A DNA stretch of 6,630 nt from Candidatus Treponema excrementipullorum (GTDB lineage Bacteria; Spirochaetota; Spirochaetia; Treponematales; Treponemataceae), in the NCBI GenBank assembly GCA_018883625.1, contig JAHLFV010000095.1:1-6630 (forward strand), read 5' to 3'. Shown here piece by piece: positions 5,203 through 6,630 of this stretch. The notes beneath the pieces are model-generated. The model searched no databases. It worked only from the letters and a program-made list of their open reading frames with translations, and was not told where the DNA came from. The number at the start of each line of letters is the position of its first letter. The stretch's first letter is position 1. The position numbers and the translations under genes were made by a program.

Positions 5203-5787
5203 TTATGCGGCTGACTGATCTTGAGATGCAGATTTTTCAAGCTTAACAGGTTCCGTGCAGGCAGCAAACATATCCATCAGTTTGGCAAGACACTCTGTCT
5301 GTGGTTGCTGATTTGCCTCCACATGAACTTGATACTTGGCAGACTGGTTGGTAGATCGGGTATTTTCTTTTGAAGTGGAAACCTTTCCCGATACGGTAGC
5401 CTTTACCCACCTGCATCCACCGGTTACAGAAAGTGACGCTTCTGCATTCAGGTTTTCCTTGCTGGATTCTGTTGAACTGACTTCCATTTGGAAGTCAATT
5501 GTTACATGATCCACGAGCAAAGCAGGCATAGGCAAAAGTCCCAACATAGGTGCCTGCATGGTAACTTTGGTTGTAGAAACGGCATCTTCCGAAATCACCG
5601 GTTTATCCAACTCAAACCGCAACATACGGGCTTGTGCACTTTTTGCCGGATCTACATAACCTACCTTGTCAACGTAATCAATCATAACTTCAGCCAACCC
5701 GCGCTGAGCAGATACAACTGATACTAAAGGTGCGCTGATGAGATCTTCCATGGGAAGTCCGCCCATCATTTCTGCAATCTTACCCAT
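5203..5787 (-). CDS. DUF2589-family protein (paralog B, second in the operon)
   Basis: This 194-residue soluble protein is clearly paralogous to the next gene. It shares MEDLISAPLVSVVSAQ (13-28), IDYVDKVG (36-43), APMLGLLPMPAL (79-90), VTIDFQMEVSST (95-106), TNQSAKYQVHVEAN (146-159) and a closing LAKLMDMF helix (168-174). It differs by a longer middle loop holding CRW (125-127) and a polar C-terminal tail of about 15 residues. Nucleotide identity survives in places: the 14-mer ACTTCCATTTGGAA occurs on the + strand at 5480-5493 and in the neighbour at 4867-4880, so the duplication is not ancient or these positions are strongly constrained. The start is fixed by AGGAGG five bases upstream. The hydrophobic N-terminal helix is amphipathic rather than a signal peptide. 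Confidence 0.88.
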   Translation of the reverse strand: MGKIAEMMGGLPMEDLISAPLVSVVSAQRGLAEVMIDYVDKVGYVDPAKSAQARMLRFELDKPVISEDAVSTTKVTMQAPMLGLLPMPALLVDHVTIDFQMEVSSTESSKENLNAEASLSVTGGCRWVKATVSGKVSTSKENTRSTNQSAKYQVHVEANQQPQTECLAKLMDMFAACTEPVKLEKSASQDQSAA

Positions 5788-5821
5788 ACTATCCTCCTAG
5801 TAAGAATGATTTATTTACGAG

Positions 5822-5842
5822 TCCTGCTCCCGGGTGACAGGA
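5822..5842 (-). other. Possible RNA hairpin between paralogs A and B
   Basis: The 68-nt gap between the first two operon genes contains TCCTG and CAGGA arms (six pairs on the - strand RNA counting one G-U) around a GC-rich loop with CCCGGG. No T-run follows, so it is not a typical intrinsic terminator. It could stabilise or mark processing of the downstream message, or be chance. Confidence 0.3.
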
Positions 5843-5855
5843 TCATCGTTATCTG

Positions 5856-6440
5856 TTAATGGTTTTTCCAAGGAGAGGCGTCTTCGCCTTCTATAGCCGT
5901 GTAAGGCACAATAAGTTTATTGTATTCATCTATGATTCTGGAAAGACCTTCTGTTTGGTTTGCAGAAGAAAATTCCAATTTTACTTTTAAAAGATTTGAA
6001 TCAGCTTTTCCCGCAAAACCGATAGAGAAAACGGCATTCCGTTCCCGATTGTTTTCTGTATTGTGATGTGTATCTTGGGATGAGATATTTTCTACCGTTC
6101 CGCTTTTTTGAACAGCTTTCAAAATATCGTCTGCGTTTTCTATACCAACCTGTTGAATCTTGGCTTCGAATTCCATGGTCAATTTGTCTATTTGAAGAGA
6201 GTTGTGATTAGCCAAAGCCAAGATAGGTACTTCCAAATAATTGTCACCGGTAAGATGAAGTTCAATTGTTTTGGGATCTCCGTCTTCATGGAAAAAATTC
6301 TTTATTGACCGTAAATTGTGCATTTCAAGCATTTTCTCTGCTTCGTTTACTGCACGTTGCATTCCTTTGATAACATCGGATAAGTCTACGGAAGAATGTT
6401 TATCTGTGTTTTGTTGACCGTCTTTATGCCATAGTGCCAT
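5856..6440 (-). CDS. Divergent DUF2589-like protein (paralog A, first gene of the operon)
   Basis: This 194-residue protein lacks a signal peptide and membrane helices. It follows the same plan as its two neighbours in weaker form: VDLSDVIKGMQRAVNEAEK (18-36) as the N-terminal helix, LEVPILALANHNSLQIDKLTMEFEAKI (69-95) aligning with the PLLAIVPVPNL...VEFQMEV core, and FSSANQTEGLSRIIDEYNKL (157-176) aligning with the terminal Ala-(R/N)-Gln...EGLSRVLDIL helix. The Pro-x-Pro of the core motif is replaced by Asn-His-Asn and the middle is rich in Asn, His, Glu and Ser. The start has AGGAG seven bases upstream. Being first and most divergent, it may be a specialised subunit in a mixed assembly. The homology is my alignment by eye and is less certain than for the other two. 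Confidence 0.72.
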   Translation of the reverse strand: MALWHKDGQQNTDKHSSVDLSDVIKGMQRAVNEAEKMLEMHNLRSIKNFFHEDGDPKTIELHLTGDNYLEVPILALANHNSLQIDKLTMEFEAKIQQVGIENADDILKAVQKSGTVENISSQDTHHNTENNRERNAVFSIGFAGKADSNLLKVKLEFSSANQTEGLSRIIDEYNKLIVPYTAIEGEDASPWKNH

Positions 6441-6591
6441 AGATTAACTCCTATCTGCTTTAGTAAGTTGTCATATCAATTTTATACAACATTAGATTGA
6501 CTGTTATTTTTAGAAATATGTAAAAATATGAGTATATTTTGTAAAAAAACGCTTATTGGATATAAAAAAGAAGCTTTTGAAACAAAAAGTG

Positions 6592-6619
6592 TATATAAAT
6601 TCAAAAAAAATATTGACAA
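6592..6619 (-). promoter_or_regulatory. Candidate sigma-70 promoter for the DUF2589 operon
   Basis: On the - strand TTGTCA (complement of 6614-6619) and TATATA (complement of 6592-6597) are separated by 16 nt, and each matches consensus at five of six positions. Transcription would start near 6585, giving a leader of about 145 nt before the first gene. Other TATAAA-like hexamers lie closer to the gene but lack a partner -35. AT richness makes chance matches likely. Confidence 0.35.
6613..6618 (+). promoter_or_regulatory. Perfect -35 hexamer (TTGACA) facing right, promoter cut by window edge
   Basis: TTGACA on the + strand is a perfect -35 match. Its expected -10 would begin near 6635-6637, just outside the window. 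It overlaps the - strand -35 candidate by five bases, so the two could form a divergent promoter pair controlling the operon and a gene to the right. Confidence 0.35.
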
Positions 6620-6630
6620 AGACATTATTC

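Larger units (their letters stand above)
6441..6630. other. AT-rich intergenic/regulatory region at the right edge
   Basis: No gene is seen in these 190 nt. The stretch holds the upstream region of the - strand operon, with its Shine-Dalgarno AGGAG as the complement of 6448-6452, and a possible promoter facing right near the edge. There is no recognisable riboswitch, tRNA or strong terminator. A short AAAAG/CTTTT stem around 6565-6580 is too weak to call. Confidence 0.5.

Noticed and set aside
4320..5246. Several + strand open frames of 60-83 codons opposite the DUF2589 and C39-like genes
   Set aside because: They have odd Cys/Ser/Phe/Leu-rich composition, no consistent ribosome binding sites and lie entirely antisense to well-supported genes.
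5822..5842. Intrinsic terminator between paralogs A and B
   Set aside because: The stem is only six pairs with a large loop and no T-run follows on the - strand, so termination is unlikely.

Overview
The window is AT-rich, gene-dense bacterial DNA with clear Shine-Dalgarno sequences. A host-associated spirochaete (Treponema-like) is my best guess. It rests on base composition, a LoaP-like NusG paralog, and a small protein resembling the DUF261 family that I associate with Borrelia and Treponema. A Firmicute cannot be excluded, and no rRNA or other phylogenetic marker is present.

Left part (1-1291, + strand). The C-terminal two thirds of a WecA/TagO-type polyprenyl-phosphate sugar-1-phosphate transferase is followed 34 nt later by a specialised NusG-family antiterminator (LoaP/UpxY/RfaH-like). 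Both families are typical of surface-polysaccharide loci, but no polysaccharide operon follows the antiterminator here.

Junction (1292-1587). This gene-free stretch carries three copies of a 12-bp motif at an exact 33-bp period, a near-perfect 18-bp dyad inside the second unit, an extended -10 promoter candidate and a 13-bp palindrome. It leads into a complete single-domain tyrosine recombinase (1588-2433, + strand) with all catalytic residues.

Right part (2435-6440, all - strand, transcribed right to left). There are six genes: a divergent DUF2589-like protein, two closer DUF2589 paralogs, a small C39/papain-like protein with a visible Cys-His-Asp set, an unrecognised soluble protein, and a secreted four-helix membrane protein of the pentameric ligand-gated ion channel (Cys-loop) superfamily. 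The first five have strong Shine-Dalgarno sites and gaps of 10-68 nt, so they look like one operon. The channel gene lies 149 nt further on and may be read through or have its own promoter. Its stop codon is one base from the convergent recombinase stop.

The most interesting reading is that the - strand cluster is an uncharacterised accessory system: a triplicated DUF2589 module, a putative cysteine peptidase or transglutaminase-fold protein, an unknown protein and a membrane channel, next to a recombinase with its own repeat array. What the system does cannot be read from the sequence. The 190 nt at the right end hold possible divergent promoters.
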